Source: Favolaschia claudopus
Lineage: Eukaryota > Basidiomycota > Agaricomycetes > Agaricales > Mycenaceae
NCBI GenBank assembly: GCA_037176885.1
Contig: JAWWNJ010000014.1
Location: 2,356,001 to 2,420,000 of the forward strand
Direction: 5' to 3'
DNA length: 64,000 nt
Position 1 is the first letter of the stretch; each line of letters starts with the position of its first letter. A model generated the notes under the pieces. It made no database searches, was not told the origin of the DNA, and worked only from the letters and a program-made list of their open reading frames with translations. Shown here in pieces: positions 21,017 to 31,105 of this stretch. A program made the position numbers and the translations under genes.

Positions 21017-23794
21017 TCACAAATAAACTTGCAAAGCCGCCCTTAGCGCCTCCAACTTCTCAGCCTTGCGAGGATATCGGCTGTTGGGTAAGATATTCGG
21101 GACTCCACGAAGACGAAGAGCATTGAGTTGTAAATGGATTTTTTGAACGGTAAGGGAACTGAGGATGGCTGCTCTGCTGACAATGGAGATTTTTCGGAGC
21201 TCCCTGCGCGTATCGAGGGCTTTCTGCGCCGCCGCGATGGCCTTTGCTTTGTTCATTTCCGCGGTTTTGATGCGGAAATCGACAATTTCTTGTCGGCGCA
21301 GAGCTTCTTCACCGCTAGCATCAATTCGACGGGCCTCACGCATGATGTAGGCGTGGTCTTCGTCAGTCAGAACTGCGTCCATGAAGTCTTGAGTATTGTT
21401 TCGACGGTACATCTGCTCTGAGTTGAACTGATGCAGCGTGAGGCAAGGTTTCCCTCGGATTGCGACGCGATACCCGCCGAGGGTTCCCTCGTTCGCGTCG
21501 TTTGTTGCTGGCATCCATGCTAGCTGCTTCTCGGTCGCCGAGCATTCATCGATCAACCCGCCAGGCGCGAACTCCGCCGAAAACCGAATCCAGGTTGCGA
21601 GAGAGCCGCGGAAAAATGCCAGGGTGATTGGTTTGAGATGCGGAAGTGTTGGCATGAGCTTGATGACAGCCTCGATGGCCTTGGGATTGTGCCATTGCTT
21701 CCCATCCAGCGTCGCCGTCTCGAACGCCAATTCGTCACCGAAAAGCAGGTCTGGGTTATCGAGAATTTCTTGGATATGATCATGAACGGCATGATGCAGA
21801 GGACCGAGATCAAGAAGGTTTGTATTTTCCATCCCGGGGCCGCGAACCTGGCGCAAATATGGATGGGAGATGGTTTGTTGGTACAAGATCATCGCACAGA
21901 GCTCCATGAGGGTCGCGGGATCCTTCAAAGCCTCCGCCAGATTTTTCTCGATGTTGGTGAGTGAAGGATTGTCTTTCGACCACTGAATTACATCCATGAT
22001 CTCGATGTATTCAGGGAGGTAGGTTATCAGCTCAGCAGCCGCCTCTCCGTGGCTCCCGAATCTTGTGTTATTTGTACCAGGGAACCGCTGGTGTTGCTCG
22101 CCAAGTTTCCGAGTCATGAAGTCGACATGTTTATCCGCTTGCCCCTTCTTGTCGTCTTTATTACTGAAGATAGCCCCAGCCAGCGCGCAAGTCTTGACCC
22201 CTCCACATGTCGATGCTTCAAAAGCCCGCTGCTCATCTTCACTCATCGCGCGGTTGACGGGAATTGCGGGGTCGAGAATATTCCGAAGAATGGCAGCGTT
22301 CTGTTTGTTTGCGAGCATCTTGGGACCCACAACTCCAAGTTTCTTCCACTCCTCCATCATCTCCGCATTCCCTCCCTTGAAACTATTCTGGTCCTTGTGC
22401 ATACAGCACCCCAAATGAAGAAATCGATGCGGCGCTGTTCCTCGGAGGAGAGGTTCTGGTACGCTTCTCTTCCCAGGGTGGTGATAATCTCGTCCATCAG
22501 CGCCTTGTCCCGTTCAGCCTGCTCGACAGTCGACAGCGCCTCCCACGCCTCAATCCCTCCAACTCCCGCTATCTTCTTCGCATTCCAAGCACTCAGATAC
22601 AACACCAACTCCAAGAACTGCTTCCCGGCCAGGACCTGCTCTCCCAACTCCCTCACACCCTCCTCGTGCTTCATATTTCCCATCCCCTTGGCTGAGCGCT
22701 TCTCTGTCGACGCGTGGTCTCCGTGCATCGACTTCAAGACCTTCAAGAAGTGGCGGAACGTGTATTTCTTCTCGAGTCGGCGGGCAAGTGGGCTTCCATT
22801 GAAGAGTTGCATACTTTCTTCAATGCGCCGCTTCCATGATTTCACGGATTCATCGCTCGAGTGGTCAAGAGTTTTCTCGACCCCGAGGAAGCGAACACGG
22901 GGAGTCGAGCTGGCGTCGACATGGAGGTTCCCAGACTTGTAATCAGGTGCGCGGAGAGAGATATGCGAGCTCTCGATGTTAATTCCACGATTAGATGTGC
23001 TGTCTGCGCTAATCGAGACTCCTGCGATGTGTAAGTAAGAGTCTTAGCTGCAAGGACCGAAACTTACCGTTATTTAGGCCAATCTCATAAGCTATTTGCA
23101 TCTTGGCTGCAATACCACCTTCTGCCACGGCGCGACTGACTGTGCGGCGGCTCATGGCCCGATCAATACGAATTCCGAAAACCTCCCCGACTCGCTCCAT
23201 CAACGACCTAACCTTTCCGCGCGCACATCCCGAGTCCACCATAATCCGTGCAAGTTTCCGCGCTTGAACCGTATAGATCCCCCTTTGAGTTACCCTGCTA
23301 AATAAAGGCTTTTTCTTCGCTCGCTCGATGGATCGTGCAAGATTCTCGGCTGCTCGCTGGACCTGTTTCTGTAGGGCCTTGTTCTTTCCCCGCAATGCCC
23401 CCACCACTCCCTTCGCTTCAGCCGCCTTCCTTTCTTCGGATAACAACACCCTGTCAACGGCTTTCTGCAGGAGCGCTTCTCGACGCTTCGATTCCGCCAC
23501 CTGCCGTCTAGCTGCTAATGTGGCCTTCTCGCCATCTTCTGCCTTCGTTTTATACGCGTCAAGGGCTGCCTGAAGCTTCGTTCGGTGAGTTGTTGCATGT
23601 CGAAGCTTTCTCTGAAGGTTTTGATAGTCTTTTCTGTAGTCTTTTGGCTTCCGAGCAGCCTTTTTCTGCTGCGTAGATGCTGGTATTGGGGCGATGGAAT
23701 TTTCCTTGTTTGCTTTGTTCAAGGACTTGGATACAGCCTGTTGGGCTGCAGAACGCTTCTTGGATCGACGCTGCGACGCTTTCGGGTTGGCCAT
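21017..23794 (-). pseudogene. Transposase-like protein with CCMHKDxNxFKGG motif, inserted between gag and RT
   Basis: Exon 1 (23794 to about 23068) encodes a basic, coiled-coil N-terminus (YRKDYQNLQRKLRHATTHRT) and an HTH-like region (MSRRTVSRAVAEGGIAAKM). A GTAAGT...CGCAG intron joins it to SISADSTSNRGINIESSHIS, then KSMHGDHASTEKRSAKG and DEIITTLGREAYQ. A 1-nt frame change near 22410 leads into GCCMHKDQNSFKGGNAEMM, then FETATLDGKQWHNP and ATEKQLAWMPATNDANEGTL, ending in a Lys/Arg-rich helical tail. The spacing of the Asp in ADSTSNRG, the Asp in HGDHAS and the Glu in TNDANEG would suit an RNase H-fold (DDE) nuclease, and the Cys-Cys-His motif recalls metal-binding insertions in other transposases. 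I cannot assign a named superfamily. It is foreign to the YR element and lies exactly where gag and RT should adjoin. Confidence 0.6.
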
Positions 23795-24136
23795 TCCGGT
23801 GTACAGTGAATGTCGCGCCCTTGCTGGTCCGTATGTGCTGAGATAGGATTTGTCTTATTTAAGAGCTAATAAAATTCGTTAATGTGATTCAAGCTGATTA
23901 ACCGGTACTCAACCAACCTACAACCCTTTGGTAAGCTTTCCTGGATGAGAGACACGTCGGGGCGATGTGGAGAGCGTCGTCGACGACTTGTCGCGCGTCG
24001 GGTCACTGTGACGTCACGCGAATGTCACGCTGCCGGTCACTCTGATGGAGGCGCGACGTGCAGCACGTTTTGCGAGATGCTCCGGCATCTCAATGCCGAA
24101 CTTGGACCGCCGAAATTTTTCATTTGTCGATATCTC

Positions 24137-24238
24137 GGGGATGTAGTAGGGAATTTTGGAGGAAGTGAATATTGCATGTCTTTGAAGATACGACTGTACT
24201 CAAAATTTTGAATTTCTTGATTTCCCTACTACATCCCC
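24137..24238. repeat. 102-bp inverted-repeat element
   Basis: The 17-nt arms GGGGATGTAGTAGGGAA (24137-24153) and the reverse complement (24222-24238) enclose about 68 bp. It could be a tiny MITE or mark one end of the segment inserted between gag and RT; no copy of the arm was seen near 20915. Confidence 0.6.
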
Positions 24239-24604
24239 TAGAGAATTTAATTTAAACATGTTTGGCTTCTAAGGATTTTGAAGCCGGGGTCTGTGCCGCA
24301 GGGAAAACGTGTCGGCAGTTCCAAATCAGCGTTTGGCGGGGCAGCTTCATCAACAAACAAGAACAACTAAATCACTGATTTGGCAGGCGGTGCCCACCTC
24401 CATCGGTATATCGTGCTGTGCGGCTAAAACTCAGGAGCTGATGGTCATTCCAGCCCATGCCCGGGGCCCCGCATATATTTGGGCAAGAAAGTCACACCAA
24501 CGCCGCCATCCAATATGTCGTCATCTGAGCCATCCTCATCCTCCCCCCAACTCGCTTCTCGACGCACGAACTGCTCAAGGAGGGTCGGCAGCCTAGCAGA
24601 AAGC

Positions 24605-25801
24605 TCAGGCTGTTCGACGCTGCTTGTCGGGGCAGTCGAGAGCTGGATGGCCAGCCGTGTTGCACTCGGAACACGCATGGCGGTAGTGGCAGTTCGCCCC
24701 GGCCTTGCAACGATTGTTGTTGTAGTTGCGACAGATCTCGGCGGTGCCTTTCCGCTGCTTGTTGCCGAGTTTCTGTTTACCGGGGCCAGTCCCAGAACCT
24801 CCGGAGAGGCCGGCAACGACCGCGACTCCTCCTTCCGCCAGGTGGGCGTCGCAGACATGTCGGAACTTATGGCTCTCGTTGAAGAGAATGTCCCGGCGCT
24901 GCCCGATGAAAACGCGAGCGGCGCGGTCGTAGTTGATGATTCGGGAGTGTAAGGAGACATGTCGGCTGAGAAACAGGTCGTTGACATGATTCCAGTAGGC
25001 TCGTAACTCCAAACTTCGCCCAGGGAAGGCGAAATTGACAGCGTCTTCGAAGACCCGGAAGGCATTGATCCATTGGCCGTGAGTTGTGATTTTCGTAGCC
25101 ATTTTCGGTTTTTTGACTTCCAGGTAGGCATCGCCAACGACCAACTGCTGCGTGTCAGTTGTGGCGATTGTGTTGGGCAAGATGGCATCAAAGTCAACGA
25201 AGCGGTCGAGGAGAACTGGCTTCCAGAGCGTGTCTGGGAGTGCAGGCGCTGTAGCAGAGTTGGCGATGTTGCGAACGGCTTCCTTGACATCTTGTGAGTA
25301 GATTCCAATTCGTCGGAGAACTTCTCTGTGCTCGGGGGTGATCGCGAACGAGTCGAGGAATTGTTGAGCTTCGGATCGCCAAGCATATTGGGAAGTGTCA
25401 ACTCGGGCATTCTTACGCTCGCTGCGTTCCTCGTCACCGTAGTCGCCGTCGCCAGATCGTCTCTTAGGTCGGCCGCCGAGTTCCCCACCTTCGTCATCCT
25501 CACCACCAGGGGGATCCCCGCTCCCGCCATTTCCACCACCGCCGGCAGCGCCACTGCCGCCGGGGCCCTCGTCGGGCTTCTGGGTAGCGTCGTGAGCATC
25601 GAGCTGCTCCAAGTACGGGATGAGGAGCTCCGGCTTGTACGACGTGTCGAGTTTTCCACAGGCATTGACGAGATGGGCGGAGAGCGACGCAATGACGTGC
25701 ACGCGGGAGAGGTCGCCATCAACATACTTCTTAACCATCTCTTGGAGCGCTGCGACGTCTTCGGCTTGGAATTCGGGAGGTGGTGGGACACCATCGGTCA
25801 T
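24605..25801 (-). CDS. Gag-like protein of YR retroelement 2
   Basis: The frame is uninterrupted from the ATG at 25801 (MTDGVPPPPEFQAEDVAALQ), about 398 residues. It has a Gly/Asp-rich linker (GGSGAAGGGGNGGSGDPPGG), a central helical part (EAQQFLDSFAITPEHREVLR) and a C-terminus with a CCCH finger (Cx7Cx5Cx3H, CRNYNNNRCKAGANCHYRH) followed by a CCHC knuckle (CSECNTAGHPALDC). The same double zinc signature ends the gag of element 1. A1 lies immediately upstream. It probably binds element RNA; this is inferred from the zinc motifs and position. Confidence 0.8.
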   Translation of the reverse strand: MTDGVPPPPEFQAEDVAALQEMVKKYVDGDLSRVHVIASLSAHLVNACGKLDTSYKPELLIPYLEQLDAHDATQKPDEGPGGSGAAGGGGNGGSGDPPGGEDDEGGELGGRPKRRSGDGDYGDEERSERKNARVDTSQYAWRSEAQQFLDSFAITPEHREVLRRIGIYSQDVKEAVRNIANSATAPALPDTLWKPVLLDRFVDFDAILPNTIATTDTQQLVVGDAYLEVKKPKMATKITTHGQWINAFRVFEDAVNFAFPGRSLELRAYWNHVNDLFLSRHVSLHSRIINYDRAARVFIGQRRDILFNESHKFRHVCDAHLAEGGVAVVAGLSGGSGTGPGKQKLGNKQRKGTAEICRNYNNNRCKAGANCHYRHACSECNTAGHPALDCPDKQRRTA

Positions 25802-25837
25802 GATCAATGAGATTTAGATGGAATGTATATTCAGTAC

Positions 25838-26254
25838 TAATCGCAAAGAGATGGAACTATTAAGACGAAGAGAGAATGAGTCAATGTAAGAAATACGGAA
25901 AGAGATACAGTACTGACCCGGCGAGACGAAGAGAGAACAGATCTCCATCTCGTCTCGCCAGGTTCATGTATTCAGCGAATGTCTCAGAAACAAGAGCTGA
26001 GTTTTGATGGCAAAACCCTGCTTTCGGCCACGGAGGCGAGGGTCAGCGCTGTGTCTCGGAGACAAGGCAGCGTGAAGAAATTTGCTTACCCGAGCGACTA
26101 TGACTACTTCCGACCCGAGGGGTGAGTCAAGTCGTGTATCCCACTTGCGACCTAGGAGGTGGGGATACTGGGTAAGCCGAGGGAGCAAGGTGAGTCTGCT
26201 GAGACTTGCCTCAACGATTAGACTCGAGTAAATCAATATTTAAACCCGACTAAT
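25838..26254 (-). repeat. A1 split direct repeat (5' end of YR retroelement 2)
   Basis: 417 bp, matching 17731-18136 almost exactly. It carries an extra GTCTCGGAGAC relative to A2. It includes a perfect hairpin GGCGAGACGA ... TCGTCTCGCC (about 25919-25958; A2 has one mismatch). Confidence 0.9.
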
Positions 26255-26405
26255 AGATTATCGCCGAATCATCACAAAAAAAAAAGTGACAGAGGATTGA
26301 CGTCTTGTGTACAGCCAATGTACACACACTGAATGCTTTATGTTGGTCTGTTATGTGCACATATCTGTTATTTAAACTTATGTACCTCCTCTCCTTCTGA
26401 ACACA

Positions 26406-26895
26406 ATGCTCCCCGACTTCGACCCCTTCAGTTCAGACCCGAACTCGGAATCTTACATCCCCGAACCGGATGTGCCCTACCGCTTTGGACTGGGGCACCC
26501 AACTTTAAAATCACATAGTGAGTCTTTTTTTTTTTTTTTTTTTTACCTTTGTGGCAACAGTGTTTGTAACGCCGTCTGCCCGCCGTCGAGATTTGAGACC
26601 GGCTCAGCGAGGCATGCAGCGAAAGTCATCCCGCGTGTGTAGTCCGGGTGGTAACACTTCGCAGAGTTCCCGGTCAAGCCCATTGAATCAGACCACAGGA
26701 TCGTCAGGGAACCTGGAAGTGTGTATGCGGTTGTACTGAATTTCGCCGGCCTAACGAATTTTTACCGTGAAGGGAATTTTAATGCTCGATGCCTGGACTG
26801 ATCGCCTCTCCCGAATAACTGAAGACGATGAGCTGTACCCGTACCCGAATCCACTAGCCTTGATACAAATGGCAAGTTCCAGTCAATCAAAGTGA
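26406..26895 (+). CDS. Possible small spliced gene of unknown function
   Basis: ATG at 26406 opens MLPDFDPFSSDPNSESYIPE. A GTGAGT...CAACAG intron (26518-26560, poly-T rich) joins ...TLKSH to MFVTPSARRRDLRPAQRGMQ. A GTGTGT...GTGAAG intron (26719-26772) joins NLE to GILMLDAWTDRLSRITEDDE. The frame stays open across both splices, which would be unlikely by chance three times. It either stops at 26893-26895 or uses a GCAAGT donor at 26872 and continues. No family is recognised, and it lies just outside the 5' end of YR retroelement 2. Confidence 0.35.
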
Positions 26896-28389
26896 TAACT
26901 AGCATTGTTTTTCAAGTACTTTCATCCTATTATGACACTTTTTTTGCTGAGGATACATTGAGCTTTTCCAGATATGGCAATAATCAGAAACTGTCCTGTT
27001 ATTGATGCATTGTCAGGGCATAATATATAGCTGAGTGTTCTAAGTGGTACAGTAGTATCATATATTTATCTCTACATTTCATTTCAGGTCATTCGGTGAA
27101 GTATACAGCAAGATTTTGGCCGAAAAGCCACGGCAATTTCTATTTGCCACCACTGTACATACATCTTATGAACATCGGGGCTTTTTTTCGAGTGAATCTA
27201 TGCAAAACTGAGAGACTAGTTCTACTTTTACCGCCAAAAGTACTATAATCCGGCGTTTGTGTTGCCTCCCCGACCAATTCCAGCGGCCGCCATCTCCTTC
27301 TTGAACTCTACAGGGAGGACACGATGTCCCTTGTACTTCCTGGCTGCCCAAGCAGCCCGCGCACCGTCCAATCCATGACGGTATGCGTCAGCAAAACGAT
27401 GAGCGCGGATTACAAACCGGCGCATAGACTCTAGTGGCACCGCATCTAGAGCTGCGAGCGTATTACGCTCCAGTGCATCCTCCCGTGATGACTCGGGATT
27501 CAATCGATAAACCCTCTTGGCGTAACCCCATACCATTTCGATGGGATTAAGTTCGCAATGAAATTTGGGTAGGAAAAGAACGGTGACGTTGTGCTCTGGA
27601 TTTGACCGCCGCGCAGTCTGGTTGATTGAATAACATGCGCCGCATGCAGCAAGATTTCGAGTGGGGATCAGCGCATTTGAAGCCGTCACATTCGGATTTG
27701 GTTTTGCTGAGATCCCGCTGGGGGATAAGTATTGCCAAGATCTCCCTTCCGACGTCGCTCCTCAAGAATGACTTCCATCCCTTTGAATTTCCCTGCATGC
27801 TGGGCTGCGTCAGAGGGGAAATAAAGATCCTGTGAGGTTCCATCGGCAAAGGATGCCCCGGACATCCGAATGTGTTCCTTGATGAGACTGCCGCGAGCGT
27901 CGTACATCAAAGATCCGTCCTCGTTCCGCTTGTTCACTGGAACAAGGAAATTGGAGTCTGGTTTGCTGTTTTTCGTCTTGCGGGTGCCTGAAATAAATTT
28001 CGGCATGTTCCTCGCCGACAACGCTCCTTCACCGCGTTTGCGATGAGTCGTCGCATTATCATAAACAAAAACATGATCGTATTCTGGCCACCTCTCGTTG
28101 ACAAGGGTGCAGGCCGCAATAGCCTGCTCCTCAATATCAGCCGTTGAGAAGTATCCATCCCGATTTTTTCGAGGTCGCATGGCGCACCGAGCGGCAGCTT
28201 TCCCATCCCGAGTGCGCAACCAACCAAAATCAGCGGAAAAGTAGTCCGCCCCCATATAAGATGCGCCGTCCCCTTTTTTGTAGGGGACGGCGGGGGCATC
28301 CTTATGGTACCAAGACTTCCGGCGGCGGTCGTGAGCATAGAAAGCACTTTCATCGTAATACCAGCATCAGCAATACCTGGGCCCCGTAT

Positions 28390-28563
28390 GGAGTCCTATG
28401 TAGCGCACTGTAGCACCTGTAGTCATCGTAGCAACTGTAGAAAGGCCCCCGTGTTGATAGGCGTGTGTAGAAACAGCTAAATTTACAGAGGTCTCTGTAG
28501 AAACGGCTAAATTTACATAGGCCTCTGTAGAAGTCCTGTAGGACACTGTAGATACCTGTAGTT
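28390..28563 (+). repeat. Subterminal CTGTAG repeat array
   Basis: At least eight CTGTAG words occur in about 170 bp, including the repeated unit CTGTAGAAACGGCTAAATTT-like (28460-28525). The mirror array is at 30970-31105. Confidence 0.7.
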
Positions 28564-30969
28564 TTGGGCCGCCATACCAAAAAAAAATCTGCAGCTTAAT
28601 TGGGGGGCTAGAAGCAATGACAGGAAAGTAGATATATTGCTACGGATTGCAAATACATGGTATAGAACGGTGAAACTAGGTGATCTGCTGGAAAAGAGAA
28701 ACAACCGATAAGTAGGGTGATATAGATTGCTCGCTCCAGCTGCGCAGGGCAATACAGAATCTGGAGAAGGGAAAATAAGGTGAATTTGGATTCATCGTCA
28801 ATTCAAAAAGATGAACTTACTACTTGTTAGCATCGCACGCGCATTTCGGCGAAATCGGTGCCGCCGGGGTGTGAGAAGAGAGGCGGGCGTCGGGATTTAG
28901 AAGTGTCGAGGGCGGGGCGGAATGACAATTTAGCGGGGGTTCGGGCGGAAGCGCAAAAATTGGGGCGAGCGGCGGAGGCTGCGTCGATGCGGAATCTGCA
29001 GAATAAGGCGAGTTTGAATTTATTTTCGTTGATTCAGGTTGAAGGAAACGCGGCGGGGGTGTTTCGGCGAAATCAGCGCCGTCCGATTGCGGGGTGGCGG
29101 GAGATGGGTTTGAGAGGTGTCGGGGATGGGGCGTAGTGTCGGTTATCCACTTTACTTGACGAATGGGGAAGGAGATGGGAGTGGGGTGTGGGTGGGTAGA
29201 CGGCGGTGTTGGCGCGTGAAAGGATCGTAGTCGATGCCGGATACTTGACACGTCGATTCCGCGGGTCGGAGTTGGAGGTGGAGGTGGGCAGAGGAGGGAG
29301 TGGGTGGCGTTGAGGACGGTGTTATCGAGGAAGAAGCAGATGAGTCCGGTAAGTAGAAGACTTGAAGGTAAAGTTACGGCGGCGGGGGTGATTGGGTGAC
29401 GGGGCATCGAGAAGAGAGTGGTGGATAGACGTCGGAGTCGACGTTGGATAGGAAGAGCTAGCAGATTGAAGACGAATGCGGGAAGGACGAGATTCTGCGG
29501 CGTGAAGGAGAAGAAGGTCAGTATTCATTAAGTTTTGAAGAGAGGAGGCGTAGCGGACGCACCTCGACGGCGGAAGAGCAAGAGCGGGTGTGTGAGGGCG
29601 GCAGAAAGGATGGCCGTTGATGGCAACGCCGACAAACAATGTCTCCCTCCCCGCAAATGGTGTGTTGCAGCGTCGTCAGCCACTCGCGACGAAGACGAGC
29701 GCAAAAGAAACAGACTAACCCAATTGAAGGACCTATGTACTGCACCCACCCACCCACTCCGACTCCTCGCGAGATCTTGCTCGCCGCCACAGTGTGGACT
29801 TGAATGGGATTGAGATATCGTCGTCGACGATGAGAAGAGACCATATAGAGAGGAGGACCTGTAAGAGTTAAGTCAGCGGGAGGACTGAGCGGCGAGGAAG
29901 ACGCGAGGACGACATTGAGTGGCGATGGTGGAAGGAGAGGAGGAGAGGCGAGGACAAATATTTGTTTCGAACCAAAGTCACGAAGTCATGTGCTTGTGAC
30001 GGTCACCTACGGTCACTGATTTATGGACTTGGAGAAATTTTCTTCATGACGTGATCTGCTCTCACTGTGCAATGTGCATGCGCTGTCTCTTTGCAATCCG
30101 TCGCCGCCGGCTTCCGCCCCATCCTCTGCATTAACCATCCGCAACTACCGGTGCTCTGTGGCTCAGTGGCAACCCTCGTCCTCCGCTCTGAAGATGTCAA
30201 GAAGGCCATGAAGAGAAGACTGTCAAAGCTCAGCCATCGACTTTGCTCCCGCCCCCAAAGTCTGGGATAGATTCGCTGCTCGGAGTGGCTTACCGACCTA
30301 CATCTCCCCGGCGTTTTCTATGCAAGGCGGGCGAGTACTTGGTCTTTGGTCTCTCTGACCGAGGCCTATTTTGGTGTGTCCCTTCGTCTTTCGCCCTGAT
30401 CCTCCGGACTAAATCGACTCGACGTCTTCCTCAGTATGCAATTCGACGTCTCCGCGCCACTTTTCTTCAAGTCATTCCACCCGCCCACGCTGTCCCCCCC
30501 TCTTTGTCCCCGTTCTCAATGTTACCTCCCCCACCCATTTTCGACTCCGACTCACTCGGCGCACCGACTATATGCCGCCCACTCCACACAGTCGACCCCC
30601 TCACGAACACCATGCATGCGCACTGCCTGCCCATCCGCCCCACCTCGCCTCTTTCCGCTCATCAAGTAAACTACATACTATGTAGTCTTTGATATGCTGA
30701 ATAAATCGGACGCAAATCCCATGCCGGCGGAGCTGGATCCATCTATGACCGCTAAACTGCGGGATAGAGTCATTGTATGCAAACCACATCTTGTACTTAC
30801 CTACACTGGAATGAATTTTGGAATGAATACTTTATTGACCAAAGCAGGTACTCGAAATTTACAGCCGAGTTCTGACTTCGATTTTCAAAGTATGACGACG
30901 CCGCGACACGGCGGTGGCGGCGCCTCGCCGCGTGGACAGCAATGGGTGTCCGGGTCAAGGAATGAATGC

Positions 30970-31105
30970 ATGGCATCCTACAGACTCCTACGGAGAACTA
31001 TACGGCCGCCCTGTTTCTACAAAGAACTACAGAGAAACCGCGGAGCTACATACAGCTACGTAAGTTGGCCTGGAGCTACGGTTGCTACCGGCTAGCACCG
31101 GCTGC
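30970..31105 (-). repeat. Subterminal CTACAG/CTACGG repeat array
   Basis: Repeated CTACAG and CTACGG words are the inverse of the left-end array, in the expected orientation for a TIR transposon. Confidence 0.65.

Larger units (their letters stand above)
17575..26254 (-). mobile_element. Ngaro-like YR retroelement 2 with split direct repeats
   Basis: On the minus strand the order is A1 (26254-25838), gag, RT-RNase H, recombinase, B1 (18233-18132), A2 (18136-17731), B2 (17676-17575). B1 and B2 are 102 bp each; A1 and A2 are 417 and 406 bp. The A2/B1 junction shares the core CTAAT(C). This A1-B1-A2-B2 layout is diagnostic of Ngaro-type YR retrotransposons. A1 and A2 differ by one 11-nt indel and about two substitutions, so insertion was recent; nevertheless RT is frameshifted and a foreign gene-bearing segment (about 20915-24300) separates gag from RT. 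Confidence 0.88.

Noticed and set aside
28820..29407. 195-codon Pro-rich ORF as an intact gene
   Set aside because: Composition changes along the frame and the better coding signal jumps between frames, consistent with exon and intron pieces of a captured fragment rather than one gene.
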